Shown: one piece after another, positions 13,765-21,335 of the stretch
How positions within the stretch are numbered: the first letter of the stretch is position 1
Layout of the letters: each line of letters starts with the position of its first letter
DNA from: UBA5972 sp964600965
GTDB lineage: Bacteria; Pseudomonadota; Alphaproteobacteria; Rhodobacterales; Rhodobacteraceae
Direction of reading: 5' to 3'
Assembly: GCA_964600965.1 (NCBI GenBank)
Contig: CAZRLO010000029.1
Coordinates: 1 to 26,845, forward strand
DNA length: 26,845 bases
Position numbers and translations under genes: made by a program
The notes under the pieces: generated by a model
Seen by the model: only the letters and a program-made list of their open reading frames with translations
Database searches by the model: none
What the model was told of the DNA's origin: nothing

Positions 13765-14718
13765 TCAGGCCAGCAGCAGCACAATATAGGTCGCATATAG
13801 CAACGTCAAAACCGCGCCCCAGATGCGCGAGATGTTCTGACGCCCAAACACGAACGGAACGATCAGCAACGAAGCCCCCAGCATGACCCAAAGATCGAAT
13901 TGCAGAATATTTTGAGGCGTTGCCAGCGGCCCGAAGAAACTGGTGATCCCCATGATCCCCAGCAGATTGAACATGTTGGAGCCGATCACGTTGCCGATTG
14001 CCACATCGCCATGCCGCCGCAACGTCGCCATGACGGTCGTGGCCAGTTCCGGAAGCGACGTGCCGAATGCGACCAGCGTCAGCCCGATCACCGCCTCGCT
14101 TACCCCCAACGCGCGGGCGATGCCCAGCGAACCGTCGATCAGCAATTGTGCGCCGACCGGCAGCCCGATCAAGCCCAGCAGGATATAAAGCGCGATTTTC
14201 CAGCCCCGCATGCCGGGGTCGGCCTCGTCGATATTCTCAAGGTCGCCGACCGGTTCGCAATTGCTGTTGCGCCGGTGACGCCGCGCGCTCGCAAAACTGT
14301 CGCCCAACATAATGGCCAGCAATGTCAGCAGGATCACGCCCGCCCAGAAGCCAAGGGGACCCAGAAAGCTTAGCGCAATATAGACGAGTGTGGCGAACAG
14401 CATGAACGCATAGGTCTTGCGGCTGTCACATTTCGACGAATTGACCCCCGCGATCAGCGCTGGAATACCCAGAACCAGCAGGATATTGGCAGTGTTCGAT
14501 CCGACAACGTTGCCGATTGCCAGACCGGGCGACCCTTTCAGGACCGCCTTGACCGCCACCAACAATTCCGGGGCCGACGTGCCAAAGGCGACAATTGTCA
14601 GGCTGATGATCAACGCCGGCACGCCCAGCCGCAGCCCCAGATTGACCGCGCCCCGGACCAGGACATCGCCGGCCAAAAGCAGGATAATCAGCCCCGTGGC
14701 GGCGAAAACCAAATCCAT
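13765..14718 (-). CDS. Calcium/sodium antiporter, CaCA family (YrbG-like)
   Basis: The 317-aa integral membrane exchanger has about ten hydrophobic segments and the two inverted alpha repeats of the Ca2+/cation antiporter family: GTSAPELLVAVKAVLKG with IGNVVGSNTANILLVLG (from residue 46), and GTSLPELATTVMATLRRHGD with IGNVIGSNMFNLLGIMG in the second half. The conserved Glu of each GTSxPE motif is present. A charged cytoplasmic loop separates the halves. It follows the zinc-ribbon gene by 34 bp and precedes the PTR1-like gene by 12 bp. The transported ions are inferred from the family. Confidence 0.9.
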   Translation of the reverse strand: MDLVFAATGLIILLLAGDVLVRGAVNLGLRLGVPALIISLTIVAFGTSAPELLVAVKAVLKGSPGLAIGNVVGSNTANILLVLGIPALIAGVNSSKCDSRKTYAFMLFATLVYIALSFLGPLGFWAGVILLTLLAIMLGDSFASARRHRRNSNCEPVGDLENIDEADPGMRGWKIALYILLGLIGLPVGAQLLIDGSLGIARALGVSEAVIGLTLVAFGTSLPELATTVMATLRRHGDVAIGNVIGSNMFNLLGIMGITSFFGPLATPQNILQFDLWVMLGASLLIVPFVFGRQNISRIWGAVLTLLYATYIVLLLA

Positions 14719-14752
14719 GGGTTATCCTGCGTTGATACGAGCTGGCATGAAA

Positions 14753-14938
14753 TTATCTCCGCTTGCCGCAGGCGCAAGGCCCTTCGCCCAGAATGTAGCT
14801 GCCGCATTCCGGGCATTTGGTGGCGTTCGTGGAAACCTTCCTGCGCAGAGGATTGCCGATTTTGGGCGCTCGCAAACGCCCGAACATCGCCAGAACCGCG
14901 ATGCCGATCAGAAAAAGGAATACAAGTTTAACAATCAT
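14753..14938 (-). CDS. Small TM and zinc-ribbon protein, 61 aa
   Basis: The protein has one N-terminal membrane helix (about residues 3-19), a basic linker, and a C-terminal zinc-ribbon-like set C42-x2-C45 and C55-x-C57. It starts 3 bp after the sppA stop and lies in the same minus-strand run as the exchanger. Close spacing and an intact metal-binding pattern support a real gene. Function is unknown. Confidence 0.75.
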   Translation of the reverse strand: MIVKLVFLFLIGIAVLAMFGRLRAPKIGNPLRRKVSTNATKCPECGSYILGEGPCACGKRR

Positions 14939-14941
14939 GAA

Positions 14942-15748
14942 TCACAATCCATACCGCGACCAGAGCGCCCGATCCTCGATGGCGCCCATCGCTTCCGACG
15001 CGATTTCAGTTCCAAACCGTCTGAGGAACGATCTTTTTTTGCCATGCACGGAGAATCGGGTTTTCGGGCCGAAAATCTCTTTCATCTTCGGCACGACGTG
15101 CCCGATCCCGTCCGCAAGGCCAACGTCGATCGCATTTGCACCCACCCAGATCTCGCCGGTGAAAAGGTCCTTGTCGTCGCTGATCCGCTCGCCGCGCCGC
15201 GCCTGAACCTGCGCGATAAATGCATCGTGGATCTGCGCCTGCAGTGCCTTTAGCCGTTTGACGTCCGCAGGGCGTTCGGCCCGGAACGGGTCCAGCATCG
15301 ACTTGTCCTTGCCAGCCGTGTGCACCCGCCGTTCGATCCCGTGACGCGCCAACAATTCGCTGAACCCGAACGAGGCCGAAATCACGCCGATTGACCCTAT
15401 GATGGACGAAGTATCCACATAAATCTCGTCCGCCGAAGTCGCCAGCCAATAGCCGCCCGATGCCGCCACGTCTTCGACAAAAGCATAGACCGGAACCTGC
15501 TTTTCATCGGCCAGCCGCCGGATGCGCGCCGCGATCAGAGACGATTGCACCGGCGAGCCACCGGGCGAACTGATCACCAGCGCCACCGCATTCGGCTTGC
15601 CGCGCGAAAACGCGCGATCGATCGGGCCGGCAAGCCCGGAATCGTTCAGATTGCCGCCGCCAAAGCGCCCGTCCGCGGCAATCGTGCCGGTCAGGCGAAC
15701 CACGTTGACACGCGGGCCGGACTTAACGAAGGGAAGCCAGTTTTTCAT
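14942..15748 (-). CDS. sppA: S49 family signal peptide peptidase SppA
   Basis: The 268-aa short form of the Ser/Lys membrane protease family cleaves leftover signal peptides. The oxyanion segment ISSPGGSP (59-66), nucleophile S97 in AASGGYW, and general-base K149 in AGKDKSMLDPF are present. GSIGVI at 118-123 is also typical. I started it at ATG 15746-15748 (MKNWLPFVK), which matches short family members. The frame extends 18 codons further upstream to 15802, without better support. There is no strong membrane helix, so it may attach peripherally or act in the cytosol. Confidence 0.85.
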   Translation of the reverse strand: MKNWLPFVKSGPRVNVVRLTGTIAADGRFGGGNLNDSGLAGPIDRAFSRGKPNAVALVISSPGGSPVQSSLIAARIRRLADEKQVPVYAFVEDVAASGGYWLATSADEIYVDTSSIIGSIGVISASFGFSELLARHGIERRVHTAGKDKSMLDPFRAERPADVKRLKALQAQIHDAFIAQVQARRGERISDDKDLFTGEIWVGANAIDVGLADGIGHVVPKMKEIFGPKTRFSVHGKKRSFLRRFGTEIASEAMGAIEDRALWSRYGL

Positions 15749-15823
15749 AGCTTCGGATTTAGGGATTGCACGGGTCGAGAACAAGGCGAAACCGGTGACC
15801 ACGCCGAAATCCGATCCGGACCG

Positions 15824-15839
15824 TTGCGCCCCGGCGCAA
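15824..15839. repeat. Inverted repeat in the sppA-etfB divergent region
   Basis: TTGCGCC (15824-15830) and GGCGCAA (15833-15839) pair perfectly around CC. It lies 76 bp upstream of sppA and 165 bp upstream of etfB. An operator is plausible. Confidence 0.45.
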
Positions 15840-15879
15840 TCCTGCCGCTGTCCGTCCCGTCAAAACGGTTGTAAAACGC

Positions 15880-15903
15880 GACGTAATTCGCGAATTCCAC
15901 GTC
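15880..15903. promoter_or_regulatory. Extended dyad upstream of etfBA, candidate operator
   Basis: AATTCGCGAATT (15885-15896) is a perfect 12-bp palindrome. Its flanks GACGT (15880-15884) and ACGTC (15899-15903) are also complementary after a 2-nt offset, making a 24-nt dyad about 100 bp before the etfB start. Dyads this long with almost no loop usually bind dimeric repressors. The regulator is unknown. Confidence 0.5.
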
Positions 15904-16004
15904 GATTTAGCCCTACAAATACGCGCGGCTTTTCAGTAAGTCGGGCCAGACGATTCGTTCCCATGGTTCCCTCAGCGGAACAGGCCAATCAGGAGAAACG
16001 CGAA

Positions 16005-16766
16005 ATGAAGGTGCTGGTGCCGGTCAAGCGCGTGATTGATTACAACGTGAAAGTCCGCGTCAAGGCGGATGGCAGCGGTGTCGATCTCGCCAATGTCAAG
16101 ATGTCGATGAACCCGTTTGACGAAATCGCGGTCGAAGAGGCCATCCGCCTGAAAGAGGCCGGCAAGGTCGAGGAAATCATCGCCGTCTCCGTCGGCGTAA
16201 AGCAATCGCAGGAAACGTTGCGAACGGCGCTGGCGATGGGCGCGGACCGCGCCATCCTGATCGAGGCCGCGGATGATGTGCACACCGATATCGAACCGCT
16301 GGCGGTTGCCAAGCTGTTGAAGGCAGTCGTCGATGACGAAGCGCCGGGCCTTGTGCTGTGTGGCAAACAGGCGATCGACAACGACATGAATGCGACCGGG
16401 CAGATGCTGGCCGGGCTTTTGGGCTGGTCGCAGGCGACGTTCGCCTCGGAACTGGAAATCGATGGCGACAGCGCCAATGTCACGCGCGAGGTGGATGGCG
16501 GTCTGCAAACCATCCGGGTCAAGATGCCAGCAATCGTGACGGTTGATCTGCGCCTGAACGAACCCCGCTATGCCAGCCTTCCGAACATCATGAAGGCAAA
16601 GAAAAAGCAGATGGATGTGAAATCCCCGGCGGATTACGGGGTGGATGCCAGCCCGCGGCTGGAAATCACGTCCACCGTGGAACCGGCCGAACGGGCCGCC
16701 GGTGTCAAGGTGGCGGATGTCGCCGAACTGGTTCAGAAACTCAAAGACGAAGCGGGGGTCATCTGA
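16005..16766 (+). CDS. etfB: Electron transfer flavoprotein subunit beta
   Basis: The 253-aa AMP-binding subunit of the EtfAB heterodimer carries electrons from acyl-CoA and other flavin dehydrogenases to EtfQO and ubiquinone. The start MKVLVPVKRVIDYNVKVRVK and the EtfB signature RLNEPRYASLPNIMKAKKK (about residues 183-201) are decisive. VLCGKQAIDNDMNATGQMLA forms the nucleotide-binding region. AGGAG at 15991-15995 sits 9 nt before ATG 16005 and fixes the start, although the frame is open far upstream. The TGA overlaps the etfA ATG by one base (TGATG). Confidence 0.95.
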   Translation: MKVLVPVKRVIDYNVKVRVKADGSGVDLANVKMSMNPFDEIAVEEAIRLKEAGKVEEIIAVSVGVKQSQETLRTALAMGADRAILIEAADDVHTDIEPLAVAKLLKAVVDDEAPGLVLCGKQAIDNDMNATGQMLAGLLGWSQATFASELEIDGDSANVTREVDGGLQTIRVKMPAIVTVDLRLNEPRYASLPNIMKAKKKQMDVKSPADYGVDASPRLEITSTVEPAERAAGVKVADVAELVQKLKDEAGVI

Positions 16767-17692
16767 TGGCTGTATTATTGTTGGCCGAGGTTACGGACGG
16801 CGAACTGGCGCTGGATGCGACCGCAAAGGCGATGACCGCCGCGCGCTTGATGGGCGACGTGACTGTTCTGTGCGCCGGGGCGAACGCCGCATCGGCGGCG
16901 GAATCCGCCACCAAAATCGACGGTGCCGCACGCGTCCTGTGTGCCGAGGACGCCTCGCTTGGGCACCGTCTGGCCGAAGCGACCGCCGATCTGGTGGTTT
17001 CGTTGGCGGGCGAGTTCGACCATATCGTCGCCCCGGCAACGACCGACGCGAAAAACGTGCTGCCACGCATAGCGGCGTTGCTGGATGTGATGGTGATCTC
17101 GGACATCTCGGGGGTTGTCGATGCGAACACGTTTGAACGCCCGATCTATGCCGGTAACGCCATCCAGACCGTCCGTTCACGGGACGCAAAGAAAGTGGTA
17201 TCGATCCGGACCGCCACGTTCGATGCCGCCGGCGAAGGCGGACCCGTCGGCGTGGAAACCGTCAGCGTCAACGCAAGCGCGGGCCTGTCGGAATGGGTGC
17301 AGGACAAGGTTGCCGAAAGCGACCGCCCGGAACTGACCAGCGCCAAAATCGTCGTCAGCGGCGGTCGTGGCGTCGGCTCTGAGGAAAGTTTTGCCATTAT
17401 CGAAGCCCTGGCCGATAAGCTGAACGCGGCGGTCGGTGCCTCGCGTGCGGCGGTCGACAGCGGTTACGCACCGAACGACTGGCAGGTGGGGCAGACCGGC
17501 AAGGTCGTTGCCCCGGACCTCTACATTGCGTGCGGCATTTCGGGCGCAATCCAGCACCTTGCCGGGATGAAGGACAGCAAGGTCATCGTCGCAATCAACA
17601 AGGACGAAGAAGCGCCGATTTTTCAGGTCGCGGATTACGGTCTGGTCGCCGACCTGTTCGACGCCGTGCCCGCCCTGACCGAGGCGCTTTAG
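16766..17692 (+). CDS. etfA: Electron transfer flavoprotein subunit alpha
   Basis: The 308-aa FAD-carrying subunit pairs with EtfB. The FAD-binding C-terminal domain shows VSGGRGVGSEESF (near residue 197), GASRAAVDSGYAPNDWQVGQ, VAPDLYIACGISGAIQHLAG and KVIVAINKDEEAPIFQVADY. The N-terminal domain is the usual diverged alpha/beta part. Length is normal. It overlaps etfB by one base, and a strong terminator follows 37 bp after the stop. Confidence 0.95.
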   Translation: MAVLLLAEVTDGELALDATAKAMTAARLMGDVTVLCAGANAASAAESATKIDGAARVLCAEDASLGHRLAEATADLVVSLAGEFDHIVAPATTDAKNVLPRIAALLDVMVISDISGVVDANTFERPIYAGNAIQTVRSRDAKKVVSIRTATFDAAGEGGPVGVETVSVNASAGLSEWVQDKVAESDRPELTSAKIVVSGGRGVGSEESFAIIEALADKLNAAVGASRAAVDSGYAPNDWQVGQTGKVVAPDLYIACGISGAIQHLAGMKDSKVIVAINKDEEAPIFQVADYGLVADLFDAVPALTEAL

Positions 17693-17728
17693 CCAGCGGC
17701 ATCGACGGCCCTGCCGGGTTGGCCAAAT

Positions 17729-17767
17729 TGGCGCTGGCGATACATCGCCCGGCGCCATTTTCGTTTT
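17729..17767 (+). terminator. Rho-independent terminator of etfBA
   Basis: TGGCGC (17729-17734) pairs with GCGCCA (17752-17757), and GGCGAT (17736-17741) pairs with ATCGCC (17744-17749). The result is a long GC-rich hairpin with a small internal bulge. It is followed by a T-rich run (17758-17766). It starts 37 bp after the etfA stop. Confidence 0.8.
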
Positions 17768-17863
17768 CGTGACCCAACTCCAACCTGTTGCCTCGGGATT
17801 TTACCGCCTGCCCGAATACCCGAACCACATCACGAGGCGGAATCCAGCCTTGAATCCGGCGCC

Positions 17864-18040
17864 AAAAAAACCTGTCGATTGCGCGGAACCAAGGGCGGAC
17901 GCGGGTTTTGCCGGGATAAATCGGCCGTCACCTGCGCCCGTTCACCGCACCACGGTCCATCGATGCACGGCTCCGTGGGCGTCAGGGATAAGGTTCGCTG
18001 GGCAAAGTCCCGATCGGACAACACCATTTTTGTTATTATA
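17864..18040 (-). ncRNA. Candidate small RNA containing repeat copy B
   Basis: On the minus strand a perfect TATAAT box (18040-18035) precedes the repeat block, and a T7 tract (17870-17864) follows it. A transcript starting near 18028 would be about 165 nt long. Inside, CCACGG and CCGTGG (17973-17978 with 17950-17955) form a 6-bp stem, and GCGC pairs can enclose the T tract. No good -35 at 17 bp spacing was found. The partner copy at 8899-8988 shows that the core is conserved outside any protein gene. No known RNA family was recognised. Confidence 0.4.
17906..17995 (-). repeat. Dispersed ~90-nt repeat, copy B
   Basis: This is the minus-strand partner of 8899-8988 with 67 of 90 matching positions and no gaps. 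Similarity ends abruptly upstream (in the promoter-like AT-rich stretch) and fades downstream. Several paired positions in the central stem differ between copies but keep pairing through G-U, which hints at RNA structure. Confidence 0.7.
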
Positions 18041-18066
18041 TATCATGTGTTTACGTCGAAATCTGT

Positions 18067-18086
18067 TCGTCTAGCCGGCTAAACGA
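18067..18086. repeat. 20-bp dyad between the repeat and the DUF6473 gene
   Basis: TAGCC and GGCTA meet without a loop (18072-18081), and TCGT/ACGA extend the symmetry outside one mismatched pair. This form suits a protein-binding site better than a terminator. Nothing known was matched. Confidence 0.45.
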
Positions 18087-18197
18087 CCAGACGGCTGGGC
18101 CATTTGATTCTCCCCACCTGTTTCGCCTGCCGCAACAGGCTGATCCCGGACGATATCGCGCAACTCGGCGCGATGCCGGCGGGGATGTTTGCCGGTG

Positions 18198-19034
18198 TCA
18201 GGCCATGGATCGCAACACCGGTTCCAACGCCGCGGCTGCCTGCGTGTGAAATGCCGGGCCCGGCAAGTTGAGCGCTGCGGCTTCTTCGTTCGGCGCGAAA
18301 ATCATCCCGTCAGCACCGGCCACGCGAACCTCGGGCGTCGCGACGCATTCCACGACCTGCGTCACCAGTGGGCTCAACTCATCCAGCATCGCCTGATCCA
18401 CAAAAAGCGGATCCTGCGCGGTATCCACGGACTCCGCGTTCTTGGTCAGATCTCCGGGCGGATGGTCCGACATCCAGAACAGAACGGTTTTTCCGTCGAT
18501 CATCTCCAGCAGTGATTTCATCCGCGCGATCCATGCCGATTTGAGCTCGTCGACCACGATGGCAAATTTGGCGCTGTCGGTCCGGGCCAGGACCTGTAGC
18601 AGGTGGCGGGTATAGTGGATTTCCGAAAAATCCACCTCGCGAAACAACGTCAGCAACATTTTTGCCGGCCGCACAAACCGATCGTTGCGGCGGGGATGCA
18701 CGGAATAGAACCGATTGGACAGATTGTGTGCGCCGGTGACGCCCACGACCGTCGCCCGCGCCGATGCGCATGCCAGCAATACCGAGGGGTCCTTCAGATA
18801 CATCTCGACCCCGGCATTCATCGCCGCGAAATTCGCGCATCCCAACCCAAGTCGGGTTTGCAGCATCCGCGTGAACGGGTGCGGTACGAATTTACCGAAT
18901 GTCTCGCTGGAGCCCAGAAACACGAAATTCGGCCGGTCCAGATCAGGACGCGGCCCGCGAAACAACGTTTTCGACCGGCCATATCGGTAAAGACAATAGT
19001 CCAGCGAACCGTGTGTGATACGGTCGTAAATCAT
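18198..19034 (-). CDS. DUF6473 family protein, function unknown
   Basis: The 278-aa protein matches a family I know from Rhodobacterales as DUF6473. It opens with MIYDRITHGSLDYCLYRYGR, then FRGPRPDLDRPNFVFLGSSE leading into TFGKF, and the conserved VTGAHNLSNRFYSVHPRRND running into a DRF motif. The GSSETFG loop resembles the nucleophile loop of SGNH hydrolases, but the other catalytic blocks were not confirmed. I started it at ATG 19032-19034, which matches the family. The 256-codon upstream extension of the frame runs antisense to the dehydrogenase gene and is rejected. It is transcribed against its neighbours etfBA and hbdA. Confidence 0.82.
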   Translation of the reverse strand: MIYDRITHGSLDYCLYRYGRSKTLFRGPRPDLDRPNFVFLGSSETFGKFVPHPFTRMLQTRLGLGCANFAAMNAGVEMYLKDPSVLLACASARATVVGVTGAHNLSNRFYSVHPRRNDRFVRPAKMLLTLFREVDFSEIHYTRHLLQVLARTDSAKFAIVVDELKSAWIARMKSLLEMIDGKTVLFWMSDHPPGDLTKNAESVDTAQDPLFVDQAMLDELSPLVTQVVECVATPEVRVAGADGMIFAPNEEAAALNLPGPAFHTQAAAALEPVLRSMA

Positions 19035-19109
19035 GGGACACCACCCTGAATTTTTCTCACCCACTGCCAGCGTCGCGCAAAGTTCTTGCCAAATGGATAA
19101 GGCTAAAAG

Positions 19110-19137
19110 TTGAGCGGATCTGCCGACCGGATATAGG
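19110..19137 (+). promoter_or_regulatory. Probable sigma70-type promoter of the hbdA gene
   Basis: TTGAGC (19110-19115) and TATAGG (19132-19137) are separated by 16 bp in the 175-bp divergent region. They lie about 73 bp before ATG 19210, which is preceded by AAGGA at 19198-19202. Match to consensus is moderate. Confidence 0.45.
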
Positions 19138-19209
19138 CTTGCCAGCCCCTGCGACCGGGGCCTATTGTGCGCCGCAATCGGCCAGAAAACCGGCAGAAAA
19201 GGAACACGC

Positions 19210-20085
19210 ATGGCAATTTCCACGGTGGGCATCATTGGCGCCGGGCAAATGGGCAAGGGCATCGCGCAAGTGTTTGCAATCGCCGGATTCGACGTCATCC
19301 TGCACGATAATTCGACCGACGTGATTGCCACCGCCAAGGGCGATATCGCGGACGGTTTGGCCAAGGCGGCCATGCACGACGATCTCGCCACGGAAACGCA
19401 ATCCGCTGCACTTGGGCGCATCACGGCAACCGATGCCCTGGCCGATCTGGCGTCCAGCGATCTGATCATCGAAACGGCGATTGAAAGCGAATCCGTGAAG
19501 CAGGCGATTTTTCGCGAGGTGATTCCGCTTCTTTCCGCAGACACGATTCTGGCATCAAATACGTCGTCGATTTCCATCACACGACTTGCGGCGGGCACCG
19601 ACCGGCCCGAAAAATTCATGGGCATGCACTTTATGAACCCGGTGCCACGCATGCAATTGGTCGAGCTGATCAGAGGCATTGCCACCAGCGAAACAACGTT
19701 CGATGCCGTGAAGGCCGTCATCCTGAAGCTGGGCAAGGTGCCGGTTGCCGCCGAAGATTTCCCGGCATTCGCCGTCAACCGCATTCTGATGCCGATGATC
19801 AACGAAGCGATCTATACGGTTTACGAGGGCGTCGGCACCGTTGAAAGCATTGATATTTCAATGAAACTTGGCGCGCACCACCCGATGGGCCCGCTGGAAT
19901 TGGCCGATTTCATCGGACTGGACATCTGTCTTGCCAATATGAACGCGCTCGACAAGGGATTGGCCGACAACAAATACCGACCCTGTCCGCTGCTGACGAA
20001 ATACGTCGAAGCCGGATGGCTGGGCCGCAAGTCGGGACGTGGATTTTACGACTACCGGGGCGAGAAACCGGTACCAACCCGCTGA
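19210..20085 (+). CDS. hbdA: 3-hydroxybutyryl-CoA dehydrogenase
   Basis: The 291-aa NAD(P)-dependent enzyme interconverts acetoacetyl-CoA and 3-hydroxybutyryl-CoA, in butyrate/PHB or fatty acid metabolism. The Rossmann motif GAGQMG (10-15) opens the protein. S119 and N117 in ASNTSS, catalytic H140 in GMHFMNPVPRMQLVE, and N190 in AFAVNRIL match the family. The C-terminal half has HHPMGPLELADFIGLD and the closing GRGFYDY. ATG 19210 with a Shine-Dalgarno 7 nt upstream fits the usual start. Its closeness to etfBA fits a role in acyl-CoA metabolism. Confidence 0.93.
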   Translation: MAISTVGIIGAGQMGKGIAQVFAIAGFDVILHDNSTDVIATAKGDIADGLAKAAMHDDLATETQSAALGRITATDALADLASSDLIIETAIESESVKQAIFREVIPLLSADTILASNTSSISITRLAAGTDRPEKFMGMHFMNPVPRMQLVELIRGIATSETTFDAVKAVILKLGKVPVAAEDFPAFAVNRILMPMINEAIYTVYEGVGTVESIDISMKLGAHHPMGPLELADFIGLDICLANMNALDKGLADNKYRPCPLLTKYVEAGWLGRKSGRGFYDYRGEKPVPTR

Positions 20086-20167
20086 CCGCAGGACCAGACA
20101 CCGCCAACAGGCGTGGCCCAATTTCCGCAGGGGCTTCTTTGCAGAAATGAAAAAACCTGGCTGCCGA

Positions 20168-21016
20168 TTACTTGCCCATCGCAAGAACGGTATTGCGCAG
20201 ATGTGCCATCAGGCCGCGCGGGTCTTTTTCCCAGGGATCGATGTCCGCACGCCCGATCGACGGCCCGATTATCGGGTTTTGCGGCTTGTCCATTGCATAT
20301 GCAATTTCGTGCAGCAGCAAACCCTGCCGGATCGTGATCGAGCATTTGTTGGCCATCTGAAACCAGCGGCTGTTCTGGCCGGGAAAATAGATCGGGACGA
20401 CCTTGGCCTTGCTTTTCAGCAACATCTTGGCGGTAAAGGGCAGCCACTCGGCTTCGACCGCGCCGTCGAACCAGCCCGGAGATGTCGCCACCTGCCCCGC
20501 CGGAAACAGGATGATCACGCCGCCCGTCTTCAGGTGATCCATTGCCAGTTTTCGCATTTCCACGTTCATTTTCAACGCGTTGGGTTCATGTGGAAACGCA
20601 ACCGGCAGCATGTGGTATTGGATGATCGGCACGTTGGTCAGCAGGGACCGCGTCAGGATCTTGAAGTCCTGCCGCACCCTGCCGACAAGTTCCGCCAGGA
20701 TCATGCCGTCGACCAGCCCGTGCGGGTGATTGGCGACGATGACGACGGGGCCCTTTTTCGGGATCTGCGCAATCTGCGCGGCGGGTGTCTGCACGTCGAT
20801 GCGCAGCAGATCAATCGCGCGTTTCCAGAATGCGGTGTTTTCCACCTGCCCGGCGGCCTCGAATTTTCGCACCAGCCGCAAAAGGTAGATCTTGCCGGTC
20901 AGCCACTCGATGACGCGAATGACCGTCGCCTTGAATGGATTGGAAAATGTGCCGGCATAGGACAGATTGCGTCCGTCATACGGCTGGTCGTCCAGAGGGG
21001 CGAATTCGTCTTGCAA
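20168..21016 (-). CDS. PlsC-like lysophospholipid acyltransferase, TTG start
   Basis: The 282-aa protein belongs to the glycerolipid acyltransferase superfamily. The acceptor block is NHPHGLVDGM (N96, H97, D103, the HX5D variant seen in the hemolysin-like/OlsA-like branch), and the second block is ILFPAGQVATSP (169-180). The expected start codon is TTG 21014-21016. AAGGA (21025-21029 on the minus strand) lies 8 nt upstream, and no ATG exists between it and the HPr gene. It is the last gene of the chvI-to-HPr operon, 40 bp after HPr. Substrate is unknown; it could be lysophosphatidate or a lyso-aminolipid. Confidence 0.83.
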   Translation of the reverse strand: MQDEFAPLDDQPYDGRNLSYAGTFSNPFKATVIRVIEWLTGKIYLLRLVRKFEAAGQVENTAFWKRAIDLLRIDVQTPAAQIAQIPKKGPVVIVANHPHGLVDGMILAELVGRVRQDFKILTRSLLTNVPIIQYHMLPVAFPHEPNALKMNVEMRKLAMDHLKTGGVIILFPAGQVATSPGWFDGAVEAEWLPFTAKMLLKSKAKVVPIYFPGQNSRWFQMANKCSITIRQGLLLHEIAYAMDKPQNPIIGPSIGRADIDPWEKDPRGLMAHLRNTVLAMGK

Positions 21017-21056
21017 ACCTTCGGTCCTTATCAGCCGAGGAGGGTTTCCGCCGGGA

Positions 21057-21329
21057 TCAGGCCTCTTCCCCGAAACGGTCCCTTACCAAGTGTTCGAGGG
21101 CACGCGCAAGGGCATCTGCCTCGGTGCCATCGGTTTTGACTTCGATCGTCGTGCCATTGGCCGCTGCAAGCATCAACAGACCCATGATCGAATCGCCGCT
21201 GACGGTCATTCCGTCGCGGCTAACTTCGGCTTCGGCGTCAAAACTTTCAACGGTTTCGACAAATTTTGCCGAGGCGCGCGCGTGCAGGCCCTTGACGTTC
21301 ACAATGGAAAGGTTGGCGGTTACCGGCAT
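21057..21329 (-). CDS. ptsH: HPr phosphocarrier protein of the PTS
   Basis: The 90-aa phosphocarrier has the catalytic His H16 in GLHARASAKFV and the regulatory serine S47 in GDSIMGLLML, the site phosphorylated by HprK. It lies 6 bp after EIIA in the same operon as hprK. No sugar permease (EIIB/EIIC) or EI gene is in view, so this is likely a regulatory phosphorelay as known in other alphaproteobacteria. Enzyme I must be elsewhere. Confidence 0.94.
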   Translation of the reverse strand: MPVTANLSIVNVKGLHARASAKFVETVESFDAEAEVSRDGMTVSGDSIMGLLMLAAANGTTIEVKTDGTEADALARALEHLVRDRFGEEA

Positions 21330-21335
21330 CCTGGA

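Larger units (their letters stand above)
17693..18197. other. 505-bp gene-free region after etfA
   Basis: No convincing protein gene is present. The small open frames on either strand here translate the repeat element and lack ribosome binding sites. In order it holds the etfBA terminator (17729-17767), a small-RNA-like unit on the minus strand with repeat copy B (17864-18040), a 20-bp dyad (18067-18086), and a short hairpin GCCTG/CAGGC (18125-18140). Confidence 0.6.

Noticed and set aside
15749..15802. Longer SppA start at 15802
   Set aside because: The 18 extra residues are not a clear signal peptide, and ATG 15746-15748 gives the usual MKNWLPF-type start of short SppA proteins.
17830..18082. 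Short frames on both strands over repeat copy B as protein genes
   Set aside because: Similar translated pieces appear at copy A, but the frames are broken and have no Shine-Dalgarno. The DNA-level match and RNA-like signals explain the region better.
19035..19802. 256-codon N-terminal extension of the DUF6473 frame
   Set aside because: It runs antisense through the 3-hydroxybutyryl-CoA dehydrogenase gene, has no family resemblance, and the family's normal start is ATG 19032-19034.
20121..20148. Terminator between hbdA and the acyltransferase
   Set aside because: ATTTCCGCA and TGCAGAAAT nearly pair (one mismatch), but the stem is AT-rich and no T tract follows on either strand at the right place.
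20039..21139. 366-codon plus-strand frame across the acyltransferase gene
   Set aside because: It is a mirror of the minus-strand acyltransferase and HPr genes; its translation has no family features and is His/Gln/Arg-rich, as expected for an antisense shadow in GC-rich DNA.
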